A stretch of DNA of 16,957 nucleotides from an uncultured Bifidobacteriaceae bacterium (GTDB taxonomy: Bacteria > Actinomycetota > Actinomycetes > Actinomycetales > Bifidobacteriaceae), in NCBI GenBank assembly GCA_947253155.1, contig CAMXYK010000021.1:1-16957 (forward strand). The letters run 5' to 3'. Positions 1 through 7,419 of this stretch are shown here, piece after piece. A program made the translations under genes and the position numbers. How positions within the stretch are numbered: position 1 is the stretch's first letter; each line of letters starts with the position of its first letter. Below the pieces are notes generated by a model, which saw nothing but the letters and a program-made list of their open reading frames with translations, was not told the DNA's origin and made no database searches.

Positions 1-4
1 TTGT

Positions 5-79
5 TAGCTGAGTTAGTAACGGTGTTGAGCTGATTAGTGTTGTTTTCTCAGTTTGCTAGCTGAGTTAGTAACGCTGTTG
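5..79. repeat. Direct repeat pair, 23 bp, 52-bp period
   Basis: The sequence tagctgagttagtaacg occurs at 5-21 and again at 57-73. Each copy is followed by gtgttg or ctgttg, so 22 of 23 bases match. The 29 bases between copies contain a looser relative (gagctgattagtgttg). Only two copies are visible and the array may continue left of the window. No coding frame runs through it, so it is probably an intergenic repeat of unknown role. Confidence 0.6.
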
Positions 80-107
80 GCGTATGGCATATGCTGCGTT
101 GCTTGTC

Positions 108-142
108 TTAAAAAAATTTAACCCCGGCGCATAGCGCCGGGG
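108..142 (-). terminator. Rho-independent terminator of dcd transcript
   Basis: A perfect 9-bp GC-rich stem (122-130 with 134-142) encloses the 3-base loop ata. On the minus strand the stem is followed by a U-rich run (ttaaatttttttaag), the canonical layout for termination of leftward transcription. On the plus strand the 3' side is A-rich, so the signal is one-directional. The nearest minus-strand gene feeding into it is dcd, whose stop codon is about 200 bases away. Confidence 0.8.
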
Positions 143-173
143 AAATAAAGGAGAGAAGAAAAGAATAAGTTTT

Positions 174-274
174 AGGTGCTGCGCACCTGCCGTTTCGTTC
201 GACAATATTATAAAACCATACTATTCTGTGCAGTACAGTAATACAGCCTGAAAATTCTCTGTGAATACTGTACT
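174..274. repeat. Inverted repeats in dcd 3' region
   Basis: Two hairpins lie between the dcd stop and the terminator. One has the 6-bp stem aggtgc/gcacct (174-179 with 183-188) and a 3-base loop. The other has a 9-bp stem agtacagta/tactgtact (232-240 with 266-274) and a 25-base loop. Neither is followed by a convincing U-run on the minus strand. They may stabilise the 3' end of the dcd message. Confidence 0.45.
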
Positions 275-293
275 TTTCTTCTGAATTTTCAAT

Positions 294-324
294 TTTTTAT
301 AAAACTAGACTGATTAATCAGCCT
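294..324 (-). terminator. Weak terminator-like palindrome after dcd
   Basis: A perfect 12-bp palindrome, ctgattaatcag (310-321), extends to 18 bp with one mismatch. Read on the minus strand it forms a stem of about 7 bp, with one G-U pair and a ttaa loop, followed by agttttataaaaaa. It begins 20 bases after the dcd stop, so it may cause partial termination before the stronger GC-rich terminator. A palindromic protein-binding site is the alternative. Confidence 0.4.
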
Positions 325-343
325 AATTTATTATTCGCTTAAA

Positions 344-925
344 TTATTCACTTAAATCCGCGCGATAAAAATGCTCGTACGAGCGCGAAGGTGTCGGACC
401 GCGCTGACCTTGGTAGTGAGAGCCGTTAACAGCTGAGCCGTACGGGTTTTCGCATTGCGAGCTTAACTGGAAGAAGCACATTTGACCAATCTTCATTCCA
501 GGCCAAAGCTTAACCGGCAAAGTACTAACGTTAGAAAGCTCCAAAGTAATGTGCCCTTCAAAACCTGGGTCAATGAAGCCAGCTGTAGAATGAGTCAAAA
601 TACCAAGGCGACCAAGCGAGCTTTTGCCTTCCAAACGCGCAGCAATAGTTGCGTCAAGTTTTACGTACTCCCAAGTAGCTCCTAGAGCAAACTCTCCTGG
701 ATGCAAAATCCACGGCTCGTCTGGAGCAACTTCAAACTGTTCAGTAAGCTCACCCTGATTTTCTGCAGGATCAACATACGTGTACGCGTGATTGTTAAAT
801 AAGCGGAAGAAACGGTCAAGTCGCACGTCAATCGACGCAGGCTGCACCATTTCCGGGGTCCATGGGGTCAAATCAATATGACCCTCATCATGAGCTTTGA
901 GAATGTCGTGATCAGACAACAGCAT
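344..925 (-). CDS. dcd: dCTP deaminase, dUMP-forming
   Basis: A cytosolic enzyme of pyrimidine deoxynucleotide synthesis that removes the amino group of dCTP. In the actinobacterial branch it also hydrolyses the product to dUMP plus diphosphate, supplying thymidylate synthase and keeping dUTP low. The 193 residues match the usual length. EGKSSLGRLG (99-108) forms part of the nucleotide site. HSTAGFIDPGF (112-122) is the segment that in the Mycobacterium tuberculosis bifunctional enzyme reads the same, whereas the E. coli deaminase-only enzyme has HRIDPGW. ITLELSN (126-132) carries the catalytic Glu129. QGQRGPTPSR (172-181) is the C-terminal lid that closes over the triphosphate. The start is supported by aaggaga about 9 bases upstream of the ATG. 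The gene is probably monocistronic, lying between the ATPase terminator and its own. The bifunctional assignment is inferred from motif similarity; the deaminase family is near certain. Confidence 0.95.
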   Translation of the reverse strand: MLLSDHDILKAHDEGHIDLTPWTPEMVQPASIDVRLDRFFRLFNNHAYTYVDPAENQGELTEQFEVAPDEPWILHPGEFALGATWEYVKLDATIAARLEGKSSLGRLGILTHSTAGFIDPGFEGHITLELSNVSTLPVKLWPGMKIGQMCFFQLSSQCENPYGSAVNGSHYQGQRGPTPSRSYEHFYRADLSE

Positions 926-1070
926 AGCGTCAAATCTCCTTGTGATGTATCAACACATAAACAACTTCATTGTTCGCACGAAATATTTTGTTGCTTATTT
1001 TGTACGAAAATTACAATACGGCCAATTGTAGCGCGTGCCGCGGTCTGTGATTGACTGCAAAAAATTTTAT

Positions 1071-1139
1071 AGAAAATAAAAACACAAAACGCGGCACAGA
1101 AACGTAGCCGATGTAAGAAAACTACGTACTGTACCGCGT
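1071..1139 (-). terminator. Terminator of the P-type ATPase gene
   Basis: A long hairpin begins 30 bases after the ATPase stop. The outer stem (1089-1099 with 1129-1139) is 11 bp with one mismatched position that is a G-U pair in the minus-strand RNA. An inner stem acgtag/ctacgt (1102-1107 with 1122-1127) continues it. On the minus strand it is followed by tttttattttctataaaattttt, a long U-rich tail. This separates the ATPase from dcd, so dcd needs its own promoter somewhere in 926-1088; I see no clear consensus there. Confidence 0.8.
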
Positions 1140-1168
1140 ATTTGCAAGGCAGCTTAATAATTTATTTA

Positions 1169-4156
1169 TTAAGCTGCAATAGTTAAGGCTTTTGCAGCTT
1201 TACGCTTAGCGATGAAACGTAAAACGCACTTTCTAAGTTCGGAGGCTATTAGCACAACCATTGAAAGGCCAAGGCACTCAAACCATTCAGTTAAGCTCAA
1301 AGGCACAGTGCCAAATGGTTCGTTCAAGAATGGTATGTAAATTACAGCCAACTGAAGAAGAACAGAAACTGCAATAGCGCCCCAAAGCCAACGGTTCGCG
1401 AACAAACCGACGAACACGCTTTGCGAATCGGAACGAGATGCCAATGCGTTCAACATTTGTGCAAACACAAGAATTGTGAAGCCCATTGTGCGAGCGTGAG
1501 TCATTTGTGCAGCGTGGCTCATAATACCAACAGAACGGTCAGTAAATAAGCCTCCTGCCAAATGCATATCCATGCCAATTAACGTAATAGCAGCCATGAT
1601 TATGCCGATAAATACAATATCTCCCCACATTCGTCGGTCAATAACGCTATCGGTAAGCTTTCGAGGCTTCCTGTCCATTACGTCATCAGTTTGCGGATCA
1701 ACACCCATAGCAAGAGCAGGAGCAGCATCCGTAAGCAAATTAATCCACAAAAGCTGAGTTGCAAGAAGTGGAAGCGTAACGCCTACGGAATTAGGCTGCG
1801 TAATTCCAAGCGCGCCAGCAAAAACAACGCCGCCGAAAACTGTGCAAACTTCACCAACGTTAGAGCTTAACAAGTATCGCAAGAATTTACGAATATTGTC
1901 GAAAATTCCTCTGCCTTCGCGCACAGCCGCAACAATAGTCGAGAAATTATCATCTGCAAGAATCATCTTTGCAGATTCTTTCGTAACTTCTGTGCCGGTA
2001 ATGCCCATAGCAACGCCAATATCTGCCGACTTTACAGCTGGAGCGTCGTTCACGCCATCGCCAGTCATAGCAACAATATTTCCTTGACGTTGCAATGAAG
2101 ACACAATAGCAAGCTTGTGTTCAGGAGCAACTCGCGCGTAAACGCTGGTTTTGTTTATTGCTTCGTCAAAAGCAATATTGTCGTCGTCTAGAGAAAGAAG
2201 ATTATCGAGATCGTCGCCAGTAAGTGCGTGCTCGTCTTTGCCAACAATGCCAAGATCTCGAGCAATACGAGTTGCCGTAAGCGGATGGTCGCCGGTAATC
2301 ATAACAGTGCGGATGCCAGCTCGGTGAGCTTGAGCAACACTGTCTCGAACTTCAATGCGAGGCGGGTCAATAATTCCAACCATGCCGTTCCAAATTAAAT
2401 CAGACTCCAACACGTCACTTTGCTCAGCAACGTCAGCAATCTGGCCGGCAGCGTTAGATGTCATGCCGTCAACTTTCGTCAAACTATCCACTCCAAGCGG
2501 ACGGTACGCCATTCCAAGAGTTCGGTAGGCTTCGCCCGAAAGACGCTCAACTGTAGCCAAAATATCTTCACGATCGCCATCAGTAAGCGGACGCACGGCA
2601 CCAGCTACTGCAATACGAGTGCAATAAGAAAGAAGCACATCCGGAGCGCCCTTAGCACAAACAATAAGATTTCCAGAATCTGAACCATCTTTTACAACCA
2701 CAGACATGCGCTTGCGTTCGGAAGTAAACGGAATCTCCGCAACACGAGTTAAGTGAGAGTAACGCTTATCCGCCTTCGTTTTACGCGCAGCAACAACAAT
2801 AGAAACTTCTGTAGGATCACCAACCGGCTGCCAACTCTTAGCAGATTCGTCGTAATGAAGATCGCCATCGTTAGCCAAGTAGCCGGAACCTAAAGCTCCT
2901 AACACTTCCGTAGCAAGATTTTGAGGAACAGCAAGATCCGCATCCGCAGAATCAAGAAGAACCATGCGACCTTCCGGCTTGTAACCGCTACCAGTAAGCT
3001 GAACTTCACCGCTAGGTGTTATTACGCGCTCAACAGTCATCTCGTTACGAGTAAGAGTACCTGTTTTATCGGAGCAAATAACGGAAGCGGAACCAAGAGT
3101 TTCTACAGAAGAAAGCTTCTTCACAACCGCATGATGCTTAACCATGCGCTGCACGCCCAAAGCAAGCACAACAGTCAAAATAGCAGCTAAGCCTTCTGGC
3201 ACAGCAGCAACCGCAAGCGAAACAGAAAGCAGAAGCGAATCAATAATATCCTGGATTGTGTGGAAGCCTTCAAGAAGCCACATTGATGCAAGAACGATAA
3301 CCGCAATAACACACACTGCAATGCCAAGAACTTTAGAAACTCGCACCATTTCACGCTCAAGAGGAGTGGTTTCTTCTTCCGACTTGGAAAGCATATCCGC
3401 AATTTTGCCAACTTGAGTGTGCATACCAGTTGAAGTGACGATAGCGCGACCGGTTCCTTGAGTTACGGCAGTGCCGTTGAAAACCATGTTTGTGCGATCG
3501 CCCAAAGCCTTGGCGGATTGCAAAGTATCCGGGCGCTTGCTTACAGCAACAGATTCGCCTGTAAGACTTGCTTCAGCAATACGCAGCGATGCTGCAGCAA
3601 TTAAACGACCGTCTGCAGAAACTGCGTCGCCTTCGCCAAGAACAAGAATATCGCCCGGAACTACTTCTGTAGTATCGATGCGTATAACGCGTCCGTCTCG
3701 CAAAACTGAAGTTTGCGGAGCGCTCATTCTTGCCAAAGCTTCAACTGCTTCTTCTGCACGCGATTCCTGAATAAAACCAAGCACAGCATTTGCAATCAAA
3801 ATTATGATAATAACAATGGAATCAAACGGCAGAATTTCGCCGCCACTATTCCCCTTATGTTGCGCTCGCTCTACGAACCATGCGATTGCAGAAATAATTG
3901 TTGCCGCAATAAGCAAGTAAACAAGCGGATCTTTGAACTGGTCAAGGAATCGTTTCCAAGCTGGCGTCTTTGGAGCGGCAGCAAGTGCGTTTGGACCAAA
4001 TTGTGCAAGTCGTTTAGATGCTTCTTCGGAACTTAAGCCGCGAGTCACATCTACATGTAAAGCTTGTGACACTTGCTGAACGTTTTGCAATGACGGATCC
4101 TGATTAGCGGAATCAGACGCATTATTTTTGGATTGATCAAGAACGTGATCAACCAT
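1169..4156 (-). CDS. P-type Ca2+-transporting ATPase (type IIA)
   Basis: A membrane pump driven by ATP, most likely exporting Ca2+, in the SERCA/PMR1 group; the 995-residue length is typical. An N-terminal cation-ATPase domain (about 25-95) precedes the first membrane pair. The actuator domain carries TGES (199-202). M4 has PEGL (320-323). The phosphorylated aspartate is D363 in DKTGTLT. The nucleotide domain has KGAPD (502-506), and the hinge has TGDHP (621-625) and TGDGVNDAP (698-706). Six C-terminal membrane segments follow. Expected calcium ligands are visible: N766 and E769 in M5 (SSNVGEV) and N806 and D810 in M6 (WINLLTD). The M8 position that is Glu908 in SERCA aligns here with Q900. 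Translation starts after aagggggaaaac. It diverges from rlmB and has its own terminator. Mn2+ transport cannot be excluded from sequence alone. Confidence 0.93.
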   Translation of the reverse strand: MVDHVLDQSKNNASDSANQDPSLQNVQQVSQALHVDVTRGLSSEEASKRLAQFGPNALAAAPKTPAWKRFLDQFKDPLVYLLIAATIISAIAWFVERAQHKGNSGGEILPFDSIVIIIILIANAVLGFIQESRAEEAVEALARMSAPQTSVLRDGRVIRIDTTEVVPGDILVLGEGDAVSADGRLIAAASLRIAEASLTGESVAVSKRPDTLQSAKALGDRTNMVFNGTAVTQGTGRAIVTSTGMHTQVGKIADMLSKSEEETTPLEREMVRVSKVLGIAVCVIAVIVLASMWLLEGFHTIQDIIDSLLLSVSLAVAAVPEGLAAILTVVLALGVQRMVKHHAVVKKLSSVETLGSASVICSDKTGTLTRNEMTVERVITPSGEVQLTGSGYKPEGRMVLLDSADADLAVPQNLATEVLGALGSGYLANDGDLHYDESAKSWQPVGDPTEVSIVVAARKTKADKRYSHLTRVAEIPFTSERKRMSVVVKDGSDSGNLIVCAKGAPDVLLSYCTRIAVAGAVRPLTDGDREDILATVERLSGEAYRTLGMAYRPLGVDSLTKVDGMTSNAAGQIADVAEQSDVLESDLIWNGMVGIIDPPRIEVRDSVAQAHRAGIRTVMITGDHPLTATRIARDLGIVGKDEHALTGDDLDNLLSLDDDNIAFDEAINKTSVYARVAPEHKLAIVSSLQRQGNIVAMTGDGVNDAPAVKSADIGVAMGITGTEVTKESAKMILADDNFSTIVAAVREGRGIFDNIRKFLRYLLSSNVGEVCTVFGGVVFAGALGITQPNSVGVTLPLLATQLLWINLLTDAAPALAMGVDPQTDDVMDRKPRKLTDSVIDRRMWGDIVFIGIIMAAITLIGMDMHLAGGLFTDRSVGIMSHAAQMTHARTMGFTILVFAQMLNALASRSDSQSVFVGLFANRWLWGAIAVSVLLQLAVIYIPFLNEPFGTVPLSLTEWFECLGLSMVVLIASELRKCVLRFIAKRKAAKALTIAA

Positions 4157-4197
4157 GTTTTCCCCCTTGGGAGCGCCGCGGAGTAGTCAATAATCGC

Positions 4198-4262
4198 AAT
4201 GCGAACGCTATTTTCGCGCGTTCTACATTGTAACTATTGCGCGGTTGTGGAATATTGCGCAA
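4198..4262. promoter_or_regulatory. Possible operator and promoter of ATPase gene
   Basis: An imperfect inverted repeat (4198-4229) overlaps the likely -10 element of the minus-strand ATPase gene (TACAAT, 4227-4232), and two copies of tattgcgc 18 bases apart lie just upstream, the second part of the palindrome ttgcgcaa. Symmetry over a core promoter is the usual geometry of a repressor site, but a 5' UTR hairpin is equally possible. The bound factor is unknown. Confidence 0.3.
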
Positions 4263-4430
4263 CTTTTGCCGATTAATATAAATATGTTTATTTAATTAAG
4301 CAAGCAAAAGCTTATTGCAATAAATTAAGTACTTTTCTATTATGTCATACAACGCGCCGCTATTAGCAAAATAGCAAAGAAAAGCGGAATTAAAAATTAA
4401 TAAGCAAGAACGCACTAATAATAAAGAGCG

Positions 4431-4436
4431 TAGACT
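4431..4436 (+). promoter_or_regulatory. Candidate -10 element of rlmB
   Basis: TAGACT sits 31 bases before the rlmB ATG, giving a predicted 5' UTR of about 25 bases. The hexamer is identical to the -10 of the well-formed tRNA-Leu promoter in this window. No -35 hexamer is evident 16-18 bases upstream. The short leader contains a 5-bp hairpin (atgcc/ggcat, 4439-4453). Confidence 0.35.
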
Positions 4437-4467
4437 CAATGCCTCGGGGGCATGTGAGAATAGAGGT

Positions 4468-5457
4468 ATGACTACGAAAAAAGGGCCGACCAAGGGGTCG
4501 GGTGGAAAACATCGAAATGCATTGCGCGGTAAAGGTCCTACGCCAAAGGCTGAAGATCGCGTATACCACAAAGCTTATTTTGCTAAGAAAGCTGCTATTA
4601 AGCGCACTTTCGCTGATCCGCGATTAGCTGCAAGGCGAAGGGTGGATAAATTTGCGTCTGATTCTGACGAGTTGGTTATTGGACGTAATTCTGTGCTTGA
4701 AGCGCTTCGAGTTGGAGTGCCAAGTACGCAACTATACGTAGCAAGCAGAATTGAGCATGACGATCGCACGCGCGAAATTGTTAAGCTTGCAGGCGTGCGC
4801 GGCTTGCGTTTGCTGGAAGCTGACCGTTTGGAAATGGATCGCATTGCTCGCTCTAGCAACCATCAGGGCGTTATTTTGAAAGTGCAACCTTACCAGTATT
4901 ACTCTTTGCAAGAACTGGTTGAGCGTGCAGAAAAGAAGTCTCGCGCAATGGAGGCCGCAGATTCTGCAGCTGCTCGAATTAATGCTCGTCCTCTGTTTAT
5001 TGCTTTGGACGGCGTGACTGATCCGCAAAATTTGGGTGCTGTTATTCGTTCTGCCGCAGCTTTTGGTGCTAATGGCGTTATTTTGCCGGAGCGCAGAAGC
5101 GCTTCTGTAACGGCGGCTGCGTGGAAAGTTTCTGCTGGTGCTGCAGCGCATTTGCCGGTTGCGCGAGTTGTTAATTTGAATAAGGCAATTCAGGGCTTGC
5201 GCGAACGCGGATGGTACGCAATCGGTCTTGATGGCGGCGGCGATAAGCTCGTTGGCGAAACAGGTTTTGAAACTGATCCGTTAGTTGTGGTTCTTGGCTC
5301 TGAAGGCAAGGGCATGAGCCGTCTTACTCGCGAAGTTTGCGACGCTATTGCAGGAATCCCAATTTCTAACGCAGTTGAGTCTCTTAACGCTTCGGTTGCT
5401 GCCGGAATTAGCTTGTATGCTGTTGCTAACGCTCGTCGTTTGGCAGCAGAAAAGTAA
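4468..5457 (+). CDS. rlmB: 23S rRNA guanosine-2'-O-methyltransferase RlmB
   Basis: A cytosolic SPOUT-class (TrmH family, group 3) enzyme that transfers a methyl group from S-adenosylmethionine to a ribose 2'-O, in RlmB to G2251 of 23S rRNA in the ribosomal P-loop. The first 60 or so residues are very basic and probably disordered, a common actinobacterial extension. GRNSVLEAL (72-80) opens the small substrate-binding domain. Motif 1 is DGVTDPQNLGAVIRSA (181-196), with catalytic-region N188 and R194. Motif 2 is GSEGKGM (277-283). Motif 3 is SLNASVAAG (305-313), completing the trefoil knot that binds the cofactor. The 329-residue length fits. The only Shine-Dalgarno-like bases (agagg) are almost adjacent to the ATG, so initiation may be weak or start slightly differently. 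Related TrmH-family enzymes modify other RNAs, so the exact target is inferred. A strong terminator follows. Confidence 0.9.
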   Translation: MTTKKGPTKGSGGKHRNALRGKGPTPKAEDRVYHKAYFAKKAAIKRTFADPRLAARRRVDKFASDSDELVIGRNSVLEALRVGVPSTQLYVASRIEHDDRTREIVKLAGVRGLRLLEADRLEMDRIARSSNHQGVILKVQPYQYYSLQELVERAEKKSRAMEAADSAAARINARPLFIALDGVTDPQNLGAVIRSAAAFGANGVILPERRSASVTAAAWKVSAGAAAHLPVARVVNLNKAIQGLRERGWYAIGLDGGGDKLVGETGFETDPLVVVLGSEGKGMSRLTREVCDAIAGIPISNAVESLNASVAAGISLYAVANARRLAAEK

Positions 5458-5474
5458 AACTAAAATTATATTCT

Positions 5475-5522
5475 ATAAAATCACGCTTGCACTGTATTGT
5501 TACGGTGTTAGCGTGATTTTAT
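5475..5522 (+). terminator. rlmB terminator
   Basis: A perfect 13-bp stem (5475-5487 with 5510-5522) starts 17 bases after the rlmB stop and continues inward with weaker pairs. The 3' arm ends in gattttattt, giving the U-run on the plus strand. The A-rich 5' arm could also allow some leftward termination. It separates rlmB from the glycosyltransferase gene. Confidence 0.8.
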
Positions 5523-5591
5523 TTGGTTGGGGCTTTTATTTGCTGAAGTTTAGCACTGACGCAATTTTGAAAGAAATAATTAAATAGAAAT

Positions 5592-7334
5592 ATGCGTATT
5601 AGTGAAAATACTATAGAAGAAAATAAAACATTTATGAACGAAAATACTATTACGAATACGAGTACTGCAAATACAAATACTCAGAAAACAGCGAATAAAC
5701 TATGGATTGTAAAGCATGCGCGCGCGCTTAGTTTTATTGCATACATGGCTGTTGTTGCAGTAGTTATGTACTTCCATGAACCGTGGTTTGACGAAGCGCA
5801 GAGTTGGCTTATTGCGCGCGACTCGTCTTTTGCTGATTTACTAACGCTTCGACCGCACTACGAGGGGCATCCTCCGCTGTGGACGCTTCTTCTTTCTATA
5901 CCTGCAAAAACAGGTGTTCCGTACGAAATTGGTCTTAAAGGCGTGCAACTTTTATGCTCTGCGCTTTTAGGTGGATTCCTGATTTTCCGCGCTCCTTTTA
6001 ATCGCCTTACTATTGCACTTCTGCCATTTACTTATTTTCTTTGCTTCCAATACGGCGTGACAGCGCGCCCTTACGCATTACTATGCCTTTCTTTGCTAAT
6101 GGTTGCGTATTACTGGAAACAAGCGGATTCTAAGCCGGCTGATACTTGGAAACTTGCGCTAAGCCTTATGCTTATGTGCGTAGTTAGCGCTTACGGAATT
6201 GCAATTGCTGCAGGTTTCGCTTTAGCTTGGATTTTGCGAATCGTTAAGGTGGCTGTAATTAAGCGCGCTTTTTACGAAATATTTTCTAACGTAAATCGTC
6301 TTATAAGTTGGGTTCTTCTTGCTTTTGTGGGATTTGCAAGTATTGTTTGCATCTGGCCAGCTGCTAATGCTTTTGCTACGCGCGCAACTGTTAGCGGAAA
6401 TTCTCATATTGTTCAATTCTTGTCTTTTATTTTCGTAGTGCCATCGGAAAGCATGTTTACTTCTTTTGCTGGCGACGTTTCTTTGCGCAGAATGTCTTTA
6501 GGAATATTGCCAACTATTATTTGCGTGCTTATTTCGCTACTTATTTTGGCTTTTGCTATTTTTATTGCAAAACGTAGGGGAATGCTGATATCTCTTATTC
6601 TTCCTTATTTGACTTTTGCTATTATTTCAACACAATATTTCACTTTGCATCACGCAGGAATCGTATTTGTGTTCTTTATTGCGCAACTGTGGATGTGCAT
6701 TGCTCAAAAACCGCTTAATTTTGATATTGCGTTTGCAAATAAGTTAAGTAATAAGTTAAATAAGATAAATAATAAGCGCACATTAACGCACGCTATTATT
6801 GCTATTTTGCTTGCTCCAAGTTTGATTTGGAATATATTTGCTTGCGTTAACGATATTCGATTTGACTACTCGGGTTCTCGCGCACTTGCGCAATTTATTC
6901 AGCGTAATCATGCCGAAAATAAGCGTTTTGTAACTTCATGGTTGCATCAAGACGAAAAAGCAGATAGCAACGGCAACGTTATTTCGCCAGAATTCGAAGA
7001 TATACACCAATATTCTTGGCAACTTATTACCGCAAATCCTTATTTCGCAAAGAATCTTATTGATTGCAGCTATAAAAACAGTTCGTTTATTACCAACGAG
7101 CGTCCTTCTGAGGATCAAGCGTGGAGTGAAATGTCAGCTTGCAAAGCAAAGAAAGAACCGCAATTCTTTGTCACTGAATCAACCGAACCGTGGTACTACT
7201 TTGTTGCACTAGATTACAATATTGAGCACTATACGCCTCATGTTATTGCGCAAACTAAATCTTCTTGGAAAGCGCGAACAAGCGATGGAAAAGTTACGGT
7301 TTACGAGCGCAAAAGTAACGTTAAAAATGAATAA
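5592..7334 (+). CDS. GT-C family membrane glycosyltransferase
   Basis: A polytopic membrane protein of 580 residues that looks like a GT-C (GT39/ArnT/PMT-like) transferase, which moves a sugar from a polyprenyl-phosphate donor to an acceptor outside the membrane. After a polar, Asn/Thr-rich N-terminus (about 1-35) there is a first membrane segment (45-61). The first extracellular loop, EPWFDEAQSW (63-72), has the paired acidic D67-E68 typical of the GT-C active site. A second loop has HPPL (93-96), also a family hallmark, and ARPYALL follows at 158-164. Several hydrophobic segments reach about residue 420, and the last 160 residues form a soluble domain. Codon use looks like that of its neighbours. 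The start is uncertain: neither ATG 5592 nor ATG 5634 (residue 15) has a good Shine-Dalgarno. Donor and acceptor are unknown, and no partner genes lie next to it. Confidence 0.75.
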   Translation: MRISENTIEENKTFMNENTITNTSTANTNTQKTANKLWIVKHARALSFIAYMAVVAVVMYFHEPWFDEAQSWLIARDSSFADLLTLRPHYEGHPPLWTLLLSIPAKTGVPYEIGLKGVQLLCSALLGGFLIFRAPFNRLTIALLPFTYFLCFQYGVTARPYALLCLSLLMVAYYWKQADSKPADTWKLALSLMLMCVVSAYGIAIAAGFALAWILRIVKVAVIKRAFYEIFSNVNRLISWVLLAFVGFASIVCIWPAANAFATRATVSGNSHIVQFLSFIFVVPSESMFTSFAGDVSLRRMSLGILPTIICVLISLLILAFAIFIAKRRGMLISLILPYLTFAIISTQYFTLHHAGIVFVFFIAQLWMCIAQKPLNFDIAFANKLSNKLNKINNKRTLTHAIIAILLAPSLIWNIFACVNDIRFDYSGSRALAQFIQRNHAENKRFVTSWLHQDEKADSNGNVISPEFEDIHQYSWQLITANPYFAKNLIDCSYKNSSFITNERPSEDQAWSEMSACKAKKEPQFFVTESTEPWYYFVALDYNIEHYTPHVIAQTKSSWKARTSDGKVTVYERKSNVKNE

Positions 7335-7390
7335 ATAAACAAATACGCTCCGACGCAAGATGTATCTTACAGTCGGAGCGTATTTATTTG
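7335..7390. terminator. Bidirectional terminator, GT gene/htrA
   Basis: A perfect 14-bp stem (7341-7354 with 7372-7385) with a 17-base loop sits between two convergent genes, 6 bases after the glycosyltransferase stop and 34 bases from the htrA stop. A/T-rich arms give U-rich tails on both strands (tatttatttg on plus; tttgtttatttattc on minus), so it should stop transcription from both sides. Confidence 0.88.
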
Positions 7391-7419
7391 TGCGTATTTA
7401 TTTGCGCGTGCTTCTCAAT

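Larger units (their letters stand above)
1..343. other. Intergenic region with repeats and hairpins
   Basis: I find no supportable gene here. All three plus frames close within the first 33 bases, and the minus frames over the first 120 bases also contain early stops. The region holds a direct-repeat pair near the left edge, a GC-rich hairpin placed as a minus-strand terminator, and three further inverted repeats between it and the dcd stop codon. Because dcd reads leftwards into this DNA, positions 143-343 are probably the 3' untranslated part of the dcd transcript. Whatever lies left of base 1 cannot be judged. Confidence 0.7.
4157..4467. other. Divergent intergenic region, ATPase/rlmB
   Basis: This gap between two divergent genes holds no supportable gene. 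For the ATPase, a minus-strand -10-like TACAAT lies at 4227-4232 without a good -35. An inverted repeat spans 4198-4229 (aatg and gaacgc against gcgttc and catt, with a small bulge). Further right, tattgcgc occurs at 4235-4242 and 4253-4260, the second forming the palindrome ttgcgcaa (4255-4262). For rlmB, a plus-strand TAGACT lies at 4431-4436, the same hexamer used by the tRNA-Leu promoter. The middle, about 4270-4400, is simply A/T-rich. Confidence 0.5.

Noticed and set aside
5..79. Possible CRISPR array
   Set aside because: Only two imperfect copies are visible, with a spacer related to the repeat itself and no cas gene.
4296..4571. Minus-strand 91-codon frame across the start of rlmB
   Set aside because: It overlaps rlmB antisense, has no family similarity I can see, and its 3' half is A/T-rich intergenic DNA.
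5348..5587. Plus-strand 79-codon frame ending in a hydrophobic stretch just before the glycosyltransferase
   Set aside because: It begins inside rlmB in another frame, crosses the rlmB terminator, and has no start codon or ribosome site of its own downstream of rlmB.
6730..6780. Imperfect aataagtt-type repeats inside the glycosyltransferase gene
   Set aside because: They encode an Asn/Lys/Leu-rich loop and reflect A/T-biased codons rather than a separate element.
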